Of a stretch of DNA of 64,000 bases, positions 1 through 39,435 are shown in pieces. The stretch comes from Synaphobranchus kaupii (lineage: Eukaryota; Chordata; Actinopteri; Anguilliformes; Synaphobranchidae). The notes under the pieces were generated by a model. The model was not told the DNA's origin. It saw nothing but the letters and a program-made list of their open reading frames with translations, and searched no databases. The translations under genes were made by a program, and so were the position numbers. Position 1 is the stretch's first letter, and each line of letters opens with the position of its first letter. Location: NCBI GenBank assembly GCA_029718625.1, contig CM056376.1:27298607-27362606 (forward strand), written 5' to 3'.

Positions 1-800
1 GGTGTAGCGCCGTCCATGTCTTCAAATATAGAAACATTCACAGGCAGTGACATGCGCTTAAAATGTTTGGACGAGTTGGAATCAAGTATTCTGCAGGCAC
101 TTAATAAACTTGCCAATAGAAACTTGCTGATAAAGCATCACCAGTCATGTCGGCGTTTTTTTTTAGTTCATTTTATGAATGGTATTCATATCAGATGTTA
201 AAACCTCTTATAAACTGTCAATGAAAGACTAACTTTCTTTTAAAAACTGCAAGCTTGTTTACTTCTCAAGATGTTTGTTGCAACTTTTCACTCATGGGGA
301 CAGTACAATGCAGTATGAAGCATCAATCTTCCACTGGAGTTGAGTCTAGTTCAGAAGTGTACTTAAGGTATAATGTATCATTTATAGGGTTTTTTCTGGG
401 ACAGCCTCCACATTTCAGCGCCTTTTTTCCCACATACCCTGACTTATTCTGAGACATTTTTTGATTTGTCCCATATTTCACTCATATCATAATTCAATGG
501 TGTTTGTGACAGTAATTACCATTATTGTATGTTCTCATTCCATTGTGCACATGGCCCTCCAGGGCTAATCATTTAGCATTAGCATCAATTCTGATGTTGA
601 CGAATAGTTGTGGAAGTACTGTAGTAAACACCATGCACATAAATTGGAGCCATCCTCATTCTCTATTATTGATCCAGAGCTTTCATAGTTGCTATGCATT
701 ATGGGAAGAACAGAATAAACCACAGGAAGAGGAAATAGAAATGAGCATCAGTAACCGACATGGAACATGTTAGTATTTAGTATCTGTTAGTATTTTTTAT
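1..800. other. No recognisable gene
   Basis: AT-rich sequence left of the first MITE. Three short open frames (60-82 codons) lie here. None has a recognisable motif, and none is bounded by convincing splice sites. In human, DGCR8 lies beyond the 3' end of TANGO2, but I see no DGCR8-like exon here. Confidence 0.6.
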
Positions 801-916
801 TTGACAACCTGGGCATGAAATTAACTTTTTCACCCACTGGCCAGAGTGGCTTGTGGAGTCTAAGAATCTCCAGCCATTTTCAACATTTTACCAGCCATGT
901 TACCTTTTACAATATA

Positions 917-1063
917 CAGTCAAGCCGGAAAGTCTCCCCACCCCTTTCACCTTCTCCACGTTTTATTACGTTAGACATATTCTACAATAGAATGAGTTAA
1001 TTTTTTGTCTCAAAATTCAACACAAAATAGCCCATAATGACAAAGTGAAAACAGGTTTTTAGA
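917..1063 (+). repeat. Tc1 left inverted terminal repeat
   Basis: Begins CAGTCAAGCCGGAAAGTC next to the TA at 915-916 and matches 2408-2555 in inverted orientation, with a few substitutions and a 2-bp gap near position 973. It would hold the transposase binding sites. Confidence 0.9.
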
Positions 1064-1267
1064 CATTTGTGCTAATTTATAAAAAAATCCAAATGTAAAA
1101 TATCATATGTACACAAGTGTGCACACCCTTTGATATGACACCCAAAAGTGAGCTGAGGTGCATTTTGTTTCCACTGATACTGCTTGAGATGTTTCTACAA
1201 CTTAATTGGAGTCCACCTGTGATAAATTCAATTGATTGGACATGATTGGGGATTGCCAACACCTGCC

Positions 1268-1275
1268 TATATAAG
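1268..1275 (+). promoter_or_regulatory. TATA box of Tc1 transposase gene
   Basis: TATATAAG lies 42 nt upstream of the ATG at 1317. The same motif is kept in the truncated relative near 47945. Confidence 0.6.
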
Positions 1276-1316
1276 GTCCCACAGTTGACAGTGCATGTCA
1301 GAGCAAACTCCAAGCC

Positions 1317-2336
1317 ATGGGGTCAAAGGAATTATCTGCAGACCTCAGAAACAGGATTGTGTCAAGGCATAGATCTGGAGAAGGGTACGGAAAAATCTCT
1401 GCAGCTTTACAGGTCCCAAAGAGCACAGTGGCCACCATCATTCGTAAATGGAAGAAGTTTGGAACCACCAAGAATCTTCCTAGACCTGGCCGCCTGGCCA
1501 AACTGAGCAATCGGGGAAGACGGGCCTTGGCCAGGGAGGTGAGCAGGAACCCGAGGGTCACTCTGACAGAGCTCCAGCGTATCCTTGTGGAGATGGGAGA
1601 ACCTTTCAGAAGATCAACCATCCAGGCAGCACTCCACCAATCAGGCCTTTATGGTAGAGTGGCCAGACGGAAGCCCCTCCTTAGTAAAAGGCACATCACA
1701 GCCCGCTTGGAGTTTGCCAAAAGGCACCTAGAGGACTCTCAAACCATGAGAATCAAGATTCTCTGGTCTGATGAAACCAAAATGGAACTTTTTGGCCTGA
1801 ATACCAAGCGTCACGTCTGGAGGAAACCAGGCACCGCTCATCACCTGGCTAATACCATCCCTACAGTGAAGCATGGCGGTGGCAGCATCATGATGTGGGG
1901 ATGTTTTTCAGCAGCGGGAACGGGGCGACTAGTCCTGATAGAGGGAAAGATGAATGCAGCTAAGTACAACGAGATCCTTGAAGAAAACCTGCTCCAGAGC
2001 GCTCTGGACCTCAGACTGGGGCGAAGGTTTACCTTCCAACATGACAACGACCCAAAGCACACAGCCAAGAGAACAAAGGAGTGGCTTCGGAGAAAGTCTG
2101 TGCATGTCCTTGAGTGGCCCAGCCAGAGCCCAGACCTGAATCCAATTGAACATCTGTGGAAAGAGCTGAAAATGGCTGTGTACCGACGCTCCCCATCCAA
2201 CCTGATGGAGCTTGCAAGGATATGCCAAGAGGAATGGGCAAAAATGTCCAGAAACAAGTGTGCCAAGCTCGTAGCTTCTTTCCCAAGACGCCTTGAAGCT
2301 GTAATCGCTGCCAAAGGTGCAGCAACCAAGTATTAG
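1317..2336 (+). CDS. Tc1-family DD34E transposase, intact
   Basis: The 339-residue uninterrupted frame is the normal length for Tc1 transposases, which cut and paste elements at TA sites in the nucleus. Visible parts: an N-terminal bipartite helix-turn-helix (paired-like) DNA-binding region at about residues 1-115, with a GRPR-like linker (RPGRLAKLS, 56-64); then the catalytic domain with D152 (in SDETK), D243 (in QHDNDPKHTA) and E278 (in NPIEHLW). The second Asp and the Glu are separated by 34 residues, giving DD34E. The glycine-rich KHGGGSIMMWGCFS block is at 185-198. The start is the ATG 42 nt after a TATA box. The frame ends 54 nt before an AATAAA. GRLAKLS replaces the usual GRPAKLS seen in the copy at 48 kb. 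All key catalytic residues are present. Confidence 0.97.
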   Translation: MGSKELSADLRNRIVSRHRSGEGYGKISAALQVPKSTVATIIRKWKKFGTTKNLPRPGRLAKLSNRGRRALAREVSRNPRVTLTELQRILVEMGEPFRRSTIQAALHQSGLYGRVARRKPLLSKRHITARLEFAKRHLEDSQTMRIKILWSDETKMELFGLNTKRHVWRKPGTAHHLANTIPTVKHGGGSIMMWGCFSAAGTGRLVLIEGKMNAAKYNEILEENLLQSALDLRLGRRFTFQHDNDPKHTAKRTKEWLRRKSVHVLEWPSQSPDLNPIEHLWKELKMAVYRRSPSNLMELARICQEEWAKMSRNKCAKLVASFPRRLEAVIAAKGAATKY

Positions 2337-2389
2337 GCTAAGGGTGTGTACAGATATGTAACCCCTAAATAACCTATTTTTGTCAGTAA

Positions 2390-2395
2390 AATAAA
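2390..2395 (+). terminator. Polyadenylation signal of transposase gene
   Basis: AATAAA, 54 nt after the TAG stop and just before the right inverted repeat. Assigned by position and consensus only. Confidence 0.55.
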
Positions 2396-2407
2396 ATTGC
2401 ATATTTT

Positions 2408-2555
2408 CTAAAAACCTGTTTTCACTTCGTCATTATTGGCTATTGTGTGTAGATGTTTGAGGCAAAAAATGAAGTCAATCTATTGTAGTATAAGTCTGTA
2501 ACGTAATAAAATGTGGAGAAGGTGAAAGGGGTGGGGAGACTTTCCGGCTTGACTG
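2408..2555 (-). repeat. Tc1 right inverted terminal repeat
   Basis: Inverted copy of 917-1063, ending GACTTTCCGGCTTGACTG immediately before TA (2556-2557). Confidence 0.9.
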
Positions 2556-2677
2556 TAACACAACCTGGTTGGTTACCTACAAAAGTGACTGCTAGAGTAG
2601 AAATCTCACCAGCCACAATAAAAATGTAACCAGAATTTGGCTGGTGGCGGGTGTTAATTTCACACCCTGTTGGCAAC

Positions 2678-5600
2678 TAAGACAAAGTATAATAATTTTT
2701 TTAAAGTCCATTGCTATTGTCCTCTGGAGGCAGTACAGTAAATATTGTTTTTGTTATAAACGTAAATTGTTTTGATAAATTGTTTTTTGTTTTTAAATAA
2801 AGGAGAGTGGACAGTTCTGCCCTCCCTGTGGTTGGTTACCCAAGTGGACTGCGCTGCTCAGTGTTCCCCAGTATAAATGTTTTTATGGTTTAACTTTCAT
2901 AGCTTCCCAGGCATATGATATTTCACCTGGAGTATTTGGAATAACAACACTAAATCTACATGTTATTTCTGACTAATGAGCTTTGGACCTCTACTCTGCA
3001 TTTCCAAACTTGGAGAACTTCAACAAAATAATGTACAATCAGCCAGCACACACTTGTTTATTTATCCCAGGTAATTCAAAAGGTCAAATATTTCACTTTT
3101 TTCACTGGCTGGATGCATGCAAAGGGCTTGTAAATGTAAATGTAAATATTTTTATTTACATATATATATCTTGTAAAATACTTAAAACTACAACTTAAAA
3201 ACTATTAATTATTAATAATCATTATTCATTGGTACTATTATAATAAAATATAGTTTTCCAGGGTGCTACTTAAAAAAAAAAAAAAAAGATTATGTCAACA
3301 TTTTATAAATGTTCTCAAACATAGTCTGCTAGGACAGGTGTAACATGAAATCAATTTTATGACCTTTGGAATGATGGAATACAAATACATGAACTCTAAG
3401 CAGTGTGGAAGGAAGCTCCGTGGACATGCAGAATGACTGTTGAAGGTTGATCTGCAGGCTGTGAAGATACTCCCAGGACACAGGTGCTTTGTTGCTGTAT
3501 TTTTGTTATTATGGCTGTATACATTTTGGAAAAATACAAGAAACATTAAAGTGACAACAAAATAAGTAAAATAAGCAATGTGGACAAAATCACTGTAAAC
3601 GTACAGAACAGTGCATTTCAGCAGGAGTAGTAACAGACCCTTCCAAGAAGGTTAGCAAAATCAGAGCAGCTAACTTCACTCGAGAGAACTATTACAATTG
3701 GGCGTCATGCAATCAAGGCTGAAGAAGCGTGTGTTGGTTCAACAACTTAACAAAGCATTATCCTTTGCCAGGAGGGCAGGCCAGTATCATACTCCCTGTG
3801 ATACGGAAATAGTTTGAAACACAATGTCTCAATTATCTACACCTTGAGAGGACGGTGGAGGTAAACACAGCCAAACAAAGCCCAAAGAAGAAAGGGACGT
3901 TATCATTCAGTTCAACATTCGAAGGCTCAAAAAACGAAACTAAATTGAACTGAGATGAAACATCCTTGATCCGCGGCACCTCGTAAAATAATAATTGTGT
4001 GCCGGCGGGGGGCCAGCTTGAACAACGAGTTTGAAATATTTAATTTGCCCACCTTGTTGGGACTTGCACGGGAGCTAGATAAATGCAGATGGAAAAGTAT
4101 GTCTAGAGGACAGGGGTGGGGGGCGGGGGGGGTGGGGGTTGGCAGGGTGACGCAGTGAAGTTCTGGGCTTCTCAAAGGGGGGGGGGGGGGCGGGGGGCAA
4201 GAGCCAGGCTCCAATGTCTCAATATTCATGAAGACTCTCCATTACTGTGTGTGAGAGGGAGCAAAGCAAACACTGTGCGAAGGCGATTGAAAAGAAGGCT
4301 TGATCAGGGAGTGTTCGCTTCGCTCCCTCTCACACACCCGGACACCCGTTTGCGACAGGTTTGAGGGGTTGCATACACAGCAGAAACAGGTAGTTTATTT
4401 AGCCATTACACATAATGGAATACACGTTCAAATATAATGCATATGGAAAATATCGCATTGTAAATTATATATTTTGTAAAATATATTTCAGAGCAATGCT
4501 TTTTAAACAGTTTTTTTTCAATTACAAATAGAATTTTGTGTGCTCTCGGTACTGTGGGTGAACCCCAGATCAGGGAAATCACATCAGGCAAACCCAACAG
4601 GCCTTCGTTGCTACGGAAATGCATCATGCTCATTACAGAAACCGATTATACTGCATTTTATCAGAAATATTTGGACCTTCTGCAAAATATTGCAGCATAT
4701 TTCACTGCAATGTAATTATATTGCAATATGGCAATAATTTGTGTATTTGCAATATATTGTGAAGCGTTTCAATATACGAATATATTTATTCCAATATATT
4801 TTTGAAATATATTCCATTCTCTTAAGGGCTGTATTTCTAGAACACGTAGCTGTGGTGTGCTGAGAATTTTTCCCCTTTGTATGTGGAGGCATTGAACGCA
4901 AACAGAAAGCCTTTTCATCTCCCTTTTGAGTCTCTGAGCAGTGCTTTTCAGTTAAGAAACAGGTGTGCGTGTGTGCGTGTGTGCGCGCGCGCGCGCGCGA
5001 GAGTTTGGTTTGCGGAGGAAATTAGCCTGATTGATGGCAAAGCCGCGACCGCAGCATTCCGGCTCAACCAACTCCCAGGACGGAACACCTGAAATCACTC
5101 CGTATTCCCCCAGCCTTTGACTTGTGCGCAACACTCACCATCGCTAGCCTCGTTTAATGGGAGAAGGGGGAAATCAAAGAGGCAGGCCTTACTTTCCACC
5201 AGAGGAAGGTTACAAATCTTACCCAGAAGGTTCACAAGGTAATCTGACTCTCAGGTACACAAAAGAAGGGGGAGAATAGATCAAAGGAGCAGAATGGAGC
5301 ACCCCACTATTTATGAACAGGAAGGATCTTTCAAATGCAGGACTGTTCCGTTTTCATTGTGATGTTATCAGAAATTATGACGTCACAAACGTTTTGTATG
5401 TAGGTTCCCTGCAATGGCCTGATCACTACAGTATCACCAACATACCCAACCAGAGCATTCACTATTAATGCCATCGCATGACTCATGTCTTCATTGTTCT
5501 TCGTACTGGTTCCGTTATATATTATGGACACGATTCTTTGGCAGTCCCTGAACACAAAAAACTACATTTTCAGCAGTTATTATTGTCATTATTTTTATTT

Positions 5601-6060
5601 TAAAATATTAAAGAAAAACACTTATGAGTGATAATAATATTTTTTTTTCAGGTTAAAATAATGATTGCTGCATCTTAACCCTTAACCTGGATAATTTCTT
5701 CACATTAAAAACACAGATCTGGTATGAACGGGGGCGGAGCCACATAGGGGAGACGCACGATGGGCTTTCACATCGCCCAGGGAGAGGAGGGTTTCATTGG
5801 TCAGAAGGTTTGTGCTTCATTGCATACCACTGCCCCCTGCTGGTTGATCCGGTACCCGCAAGTCCTCCTCTTGAGCTTCACACAAAGCGACTGTCTGCCT
5901 CAGGTCCGCGCGAGGCCTACCTGCGATCTGCGAAGAGCAGCGGGCGGCAGTGACATCACGCCCCTCAGTAGAGAGCACACGCTTGTCTGCGCGCTCCAAA
6001 AGACTGACAGTAGAGGCTGCAGTAATGAGCGCTACTAAATACATAATTAGGCATCTCAAA
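2678..6060. other. Intergenic region downstream of TANGO2
   Basis: No gene recognised. Contents: an A15 run near 3273; a G-rich block at 4110-4195 with a G14 run; AT-rich sequence at about 4430-4830 with repeated, partly self-complementary GCAATAT/GAATATATT motifs typical of teleost dispersed repeats; and a GTGTGCGCGC alternating tract near 4970-5000. A TTTATT at 5594-5599 is AATAAA on the TANGO2 strand and could be a distal polyadenylation signal (weak). Confidence 0.5.
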
Positions 6061-6126
6061 CTTTGGAGGAAGCAGAAAAAAAAAAAAAAACATGGGTCCA
6101 ACATATGAGAATGACCCCCGCAGTTT

Positions 6127-6276
6127 GTGTGTGTGTGTGTGTGCGCATGTGTCTGTGTGAGAATGTGTGTGTGTGTGAGAATGTGCGCATGTGTGTGTGT
6201 GTGTGTGTGTGTGAGAATGTGCGCGTGTGTGCGCGCGCATGTGTGTGTGTTTGTGTGTGTGAGAATGTGCGCGCGC

Positions 6277-6311
<35 letters not shown>

Positions 6312-6345
6312 AGAGAATGTGCGTGTGTGAGAATGTGTGTGATAA
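6127..6345. repeat. Compound (GT)n microsatellite
   Basis: GT/GC dinucleotides broken by GAGAATGT interruptions. The cysteine/valine and threonine/histidine open frames that cover it in several frames are artefacts of the repeat. It lies about 220 bp past the TANGO2 stop codon and so may be in the 3' untranslated region. Confidence 0.95.
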
Positions 6346-6565
6346 TGTGTGTATTGTATTTTTCTGCAAAAATACAATCTTCAGTATGTAAGTGAACTTT
6401 TTTTTTTCTCCCAACAATATAATCTCCCATAATTACCAAATTGAAAAAAAAAAATCCTTCATGTGCACTGCACCATTCATAGGGGTGTGCTGACAGTGGT
6501 GGTGGTGGTGGGGGGGGGGGGAGGGCGGAAAAGGCACGGTTCATTTCCCACAATCCTCTCTGCCC

Positions 6566-34907
<28,342 letters not shown>

Positions 34908-34953
34908 GGGGGATCCTGGGGAGGGTACTCACTCGCAAGGTGAAAGGTCACGA

Positions 34954-34968
34954 TCACTGCAGGGTCAT
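34954..34968 (-). promoter_or_regulatory. Possible uORF in TANGO2 5' leader
   Basis: ATG ACC CTG CAG TGA, four codons, 46 nt upstream of the main ATG, present if the acceptor at 34981 is used. If CCTGCAG (34957-34963) is used instead as acceptor, the uORF is lost. Confidence 0.35.
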
Positions 34969-34981
34969 ACTGATACAGGAC

Positions 34982-34997
34982 TGAGAGAAAGGGAGCA

Positions 34998-35038
<41 letters not shown>

Positions 35039-35245
35039 TGGAGAGGGAGGGAAAGAGACGGAAAGGTAGAGAGAAAGAAAGAGAGGTGTTGAGGAGAGGG
35101 ATCAAGAGGGAGGGAAAGAGAGAGAGTAAAAAAGTAAGAGAGGAGAATGACAGAGCGACAGAAGACAGTGAGAACAGAAAGAAAGAGGAGTGAGGGATAT
35201 TGAGAGGAGTGAGAGAAGGAAAAGGGGGGGGAGAGAGAAAGAGAG
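34982..35245. repeat. GA-rich purine tract upstream of the TANGO2 start exon
   Basis: About 260 nt nearly all purine on plus, hence pyrimidine on the TANGO2 strand, directly upstream of the probable CAG acceptor at 34981-34983. The overlapping Glu/Arg- and Ser/Leu-rich open frames are artefacts. Confidence 0.93.
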
Positions 35246-35249
35246 ATCA

Positions 35250-38200
35250 ATGTTAGGACCGTTAGCCTGTTTCACCTCCATTAGTGCCCACAAAAGCAGG
35301 CTTGTGTGTTGAGCACAATGCATAAGAGAACATAGGTCACATGATGTACAGCAGGCCCGGTGCTCTCCCCTGGACACTCTGTGCCTAGACCCACAGCCCT
35401 TCCTGTTCACAACATTCACTGCCATACAGGTGACACTTTTATTTTTACGGGGGGAATTAGGGAGGGAACCCCACACGGAATGCTGACAGAAGTGACAAAC
35501 AGTAAATTTGCCAAAGCTGCATCGTCCCGTCCCCGTCTTCACACCGACCAAATTAAAGTAATACATTCTCCTGGATGCTCTCTGTAATTCTCTCCATCAA
35601 ATCCAGAGTGGTTTCATAGAGATATTAGAATCCATTTCCTTACATGCCTGCCTAACGCTTTGCCTTTTAAATTTTTTATATTGAATTAAATAAGTGATAT
35701 TAAAGTGACAAGTTTCATGATCCTCAACCCAAAAATGAAATTTCATGTTTAATGCACATATAGTTGCAATAAACTGCAGACAACTGATTTAAAAAAATCT
35801 GTTCAAACACAATATTACAAACCAAGGAGAGCAGATAGGGCACAGAATGCTTAATTTTAGATGGAGTAGGAAAATAAATAAAGCTATGGACAAAGTCAAT
35901 TTCACAAGTTACTCATTCAGTACTAAAGGCTTAGGTTTTATACCAACAGTCTCAAGGAAACATGATCAAAACAAAACAGAATTCACTGCATTAGCCTGCA
36001 TAATAAGCATTCTTTCATTAATGGTTGTGTCAAGGGGATAAAATGTATGCCTTGTGGAGGGTTACACAAAAAGTAAAAGGCTCCAAAAGTGTAGATATTT
36101 CTAAGCATGATTAAGTAGTATTTAACCACAGACCTCTTCAAGCATTACTTGGAAGGTACCACAGTTATCACAAATGATAACAAGGGTAAAAATAATATTC
36201 ATAATTCCATATTCATACAACTGAAGTTTAAAAAGGAGGCCATTTTAAATCATGATGGCCTCGACATTCAATTATAGATGGTGTCAGCTGGGAGCTGTTA
36301 AAAGCATTTTAATTTAAGTGTTTACTCACAATTAGACACATTAATACCAGTTTTAATAGCATATAGGTTTGCTAGTTATTTTTTCGTGCGCACAGGTTAC
36401 TGGTTGCTTGTGCCATAAGAAGTAGTTCCAGCAGAAAATATTTGAGAATTACCTAAAACTGCCATTGGAAAGCCGGCAGGTCATAAAATCCTAGAAATAT
36501 CTAAAATATCCTTATTCACACACAAAACTGTCCTATTCCTACACATATTCTTATTGGAACACTGAAAACTGGCCTAATTTAAGTACCAAACTCACAGGCC
36601 GTTTTTTATTTGTTACAATGAATAAGCATTAATAATGGAGCATGCACAACAAATGAGGAATTGCATAACACAGCTGTTGTCAACAAGCGAAATGACTCAA
36701 ACCCCACCTAGAAAATCTCCTGCCACACATTCTGAGAGAAAACGGCTGTCTGGGGTTTGTAGCTTTTGAGATTAACAGCGACTTCAGCAATGAAGCACTC
36801 AAGCATGGGAAAACCAGTGGTCTGTGAGATGCGGTACAAATGGCAGATAGACTGTTACAGTTATTTAGACTAAACTTAGGGGACAAGAGATCAAACTGAA
36901 GATATGAATTCTAAGGACAGGGAGCGGAGGGGAATAACATGTGTATTAAACACAGGAGTCTAGCTGCCCATGGAAACAGCGGTGTGGTGGGGAAAACTGC
37001 ATGAGAAAGCCAAGTGAAGCAGCACTTGGACAAATAAAAAGTTTGCCCAACTACACTCTCCCTGTGATAACATCACGGAGCAATCCACTCTGCCTCCTTT
37101 ATCAAAAGCTAAAAATGGAAAAGCTTGTCGACTCTGCAGTGCTCCCCTTGAGTCGACCATTTTCCTTAATTTTGTCTCCCCAACCCAACCCAAAACTGCG
37201 AGGACAAGCATTTGCTGTACTGGAAGACTCATCTAAAAAACATAATAGGAGTCAATAAATGATTCCTGGTGTAGCTTTCAACTTCAAAAATACTGTAATT
37301 TACTTTTTCAAAAAAGGACATTAAAGCAATTCCCAAAAATTAGGTAGGCCAAGGGATGACAGCCAGGTAGATAGCCACACATAATAAGCCATGTATTGTT
37401 ATTACATAAAATACTTATGCATTCGTTGCACAAGCAAAATATGTATTACGCAAGCAGTCCCTATGGATAAATGATAAAGATAAAGTGCCTTTGTATTTTT
37501 AAATTCTACATTTCCCATTAAAAAGAGCCAAGAAAATTCCACTTAGCTGCGTTGCATTTACCAGACAATAGGCTTCTAGAAAGTTTAATGTTGTGCAAAA
37601 TAGACAGTTTTTATAATCTCTCCCTCTGAGGTCAGCGGGGTAAAAACACGGTATTGTCTGACTACGCTGTTTAATCAGGAAACTTCATTAACAACAAAGG
37701 CGGTATATGCCAGAAAAAAAACTAAATGGTGTTAAAAGACCGGTATATCCGACCATTACAATGTCACTTGTGACTGGGAGATTGCTGAACCTCTGAAGAA
37801 CTGTGGACAATATTTACCAGTTACTCACCTTAGCTAAGTAAGTTAAAGGTACCTATCCGATTAAGTCTTTGCAAACAAACCGATACCAGCTTCTCAAAAG
37901 AGATTTCCCTGATGTTCTCTGTATTCCAGAACGCCTATTTACCATCCACAGAGTTCAATGAAGTTTGCCCAGCTCTTTATCTTACAACACAATAAAATAA
38001 CAAAACCAGCACTCCAGTTTACAAGCTTGGTTTATAGAGAAGCGGGCATGTACCGATTACTGACAGGTTGGCTGTAAAATAAAAAGCTGCCACGAATGAG
38101 CAATCTTTACTCCCAAAGACATGTTTTTTAAAGTTAATTCGCCGTGAAGGACCCAGCATTCAAAATTAATCTGGCTGGCAGCAGGCTAGAAGTAAGTTAG

Positions 38201-38500
38201 CTGAATAATGACAGCCAACAACGTTAAACATATCAACGATTATCTAGGTTAATTAACTGATTAAATTGCCTAGCTATCTACCTAACGTTATCAAAAAATA
38301 TATATAATAAAGCTGGTTTGCTAACTTACTGCATTTTATCTAGGTCATGAACACAATCAGCTTGAATAGCGTCTAAATTAGTTCTTTGCGGGGCACAAAG
38401 TAAGATAACTTACATTAAGTACCCCAGTCTACTTGAGTTACACGAAGCTATGACAGCTGAACACGCTACTAACCAAATAAAAAACAGTATTTTGGTACTG
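35250..38500. other. TANGO2 5' intron or upstream region
   Basis: AT-rich, low in repeats, unlike the rest of the window. No recognisable coding exon. The minus-strand donor AGCTAAG|GTGAGTAAC (exon end at 37829) is a very good consensus match and may end a 5' untranslated exon. Confidence 0.4.
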
Positions 38501-38584
38501 AAAGAGCAGCTTCTTACCTAACACAATGCAGCTAACTAGCTTAGCTAACGCACTGGACGTGGTCTATTTACACAATGACAACGC

Positions 38585-39435
38585 TCGATTGGTTTGTGAA
38601 TTAATGAATTTGTACATGCTTTATGCATTTGATCTAATCAACTGTTGCGTTAAATTATATTTGTGTTAATATTACTCACGAGTCCAACTGCTGCCAATGA
38701 CCAATGCATTGGGTTAGCTCGTAGCATGCTAGCTACAGCTCACAAGCTATGTAAGTAACCTTGTTTTGCCGACTCTCCAGTAAGACGTACTGCGATTGGC
38801 TGTCACTGTTTGGCATCGTTCCAGAAACACGTATTACGATTGGCTGCCAATGAGTATTGGAGGAAAACCGATAACTTTCCCTCCCTTCAAGTACCTCGCG
38901 GACAAACAATGTTAGGGTTTGATAATATAGGATTCATTCATATACAATCGACCACGCTGGAAATCAAACATAATGAAAAGCAAAATGAGCGTTAGAGTTG
39001 ATTTAAAAGAAAATAACATTAACGCACAGAATAATATTAATATACGCGAACTGGATGTGACAAAAATGTAGCCTACATACGACAACAAATAACAGCCACA
39101 ATAACCTCCAGTGGAGTGTAGTGTCCAGGTCCTCCACACTGCACCCGTAATGGGTAGTCAAGTGTCAGCCAGATGTTTGACTCATTTTAAAATCAGTATT
39201 GTTCTGTTTTGGTTAGTTCATAACTTTTGCAACAAAAATTGCAAAGAATATGGGGACGAGTTCCGAATCGTGTTATTCGGAAATGTATAAAATGTGTAAT
39301 GATACGTTACATTGCCATTATAACGTTACCTTTTTTGAACGCGTCTGCGACGTTCAAGACTGACACCCTCTAAACCAATGGTATTATGATAATTTTATAA
39401 TCTCTGTGGTTGGCATCTCGAAATACCCAATCAGA
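38585..39435. promoter_or_regulatory. CCAAT-rich, probably divergent promoter
   Basis: Ten CCAAT/ATTGG pentamers: 38588, 38694, 38701, 38708, 38795, 38839, 38847, 38856, 39375 and 39427. About 1.6 are expected by chance over 844 bp with equal base use. Two share an ACGTAyTrCGATTGGCTG context (38785-38802 and 38829-38846). A minus-strand donor (GACTC|GTGAGTAAT, exon end 38680) points towards TANGO2, and plus-strand exons follow. No TATA box is obvious. NF-Y-type promoters are commonly bidirectional; role inferred. Confidence 0.55.

Larger units (their letters stand above)
917..2555 (+). mobile_element. Full-length Tc1/mariner element
   Basis: The element runs from CAGTCAAGCCGGAAAGTC to its inverted copy and is flanked by TA on both sides (915-916 and 2556-2557). 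The inverted repeats are about 147 bp (917-1063 and 2408-2555), and both keep the inner GAAAACAGGTTTTTAG block, i.e. long ITRs of the teleost Tc1 type. The single gene inside is intact. The length of 1639 bp is typical of complete Tc1 elements. The second copy at 47622 shares the left end and 5' part. The element appears complete in cis and may be recently active; that is inference. Confidence 0.95.
809..2669 (-). mobile_element. hAT-type MITE interrupted by a Tc1 element
   Basis: The two halves (809-916 and 2558-2669) together match the intact copy at 61650-61852 read on the other strand. The ends are inverted copies of CAGGGyrTGAAATT, with the left end mutated to CTGGGCATGAAATT. The flanking octamers TTGACAAC (801-808) and TTGGCAAC (2670-2677) agree at 7 of 8 positions, which fits the 8-bp target duplication of hAT elements. 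There is no coding capacity, so it is a non-autonomous element. It was present before the Tc1 element landed in it. Confidence 0.8.

Noticed and set aside
1841..2402. Minus-strand frames of 98-162 codons
   Set aside because: Antisense shadows of the Tc1 transposase gene.
5817..6553. Three long minus-strand His/Thr-rich frames
   Set aside because: CA/GT microsatellite artefacts.
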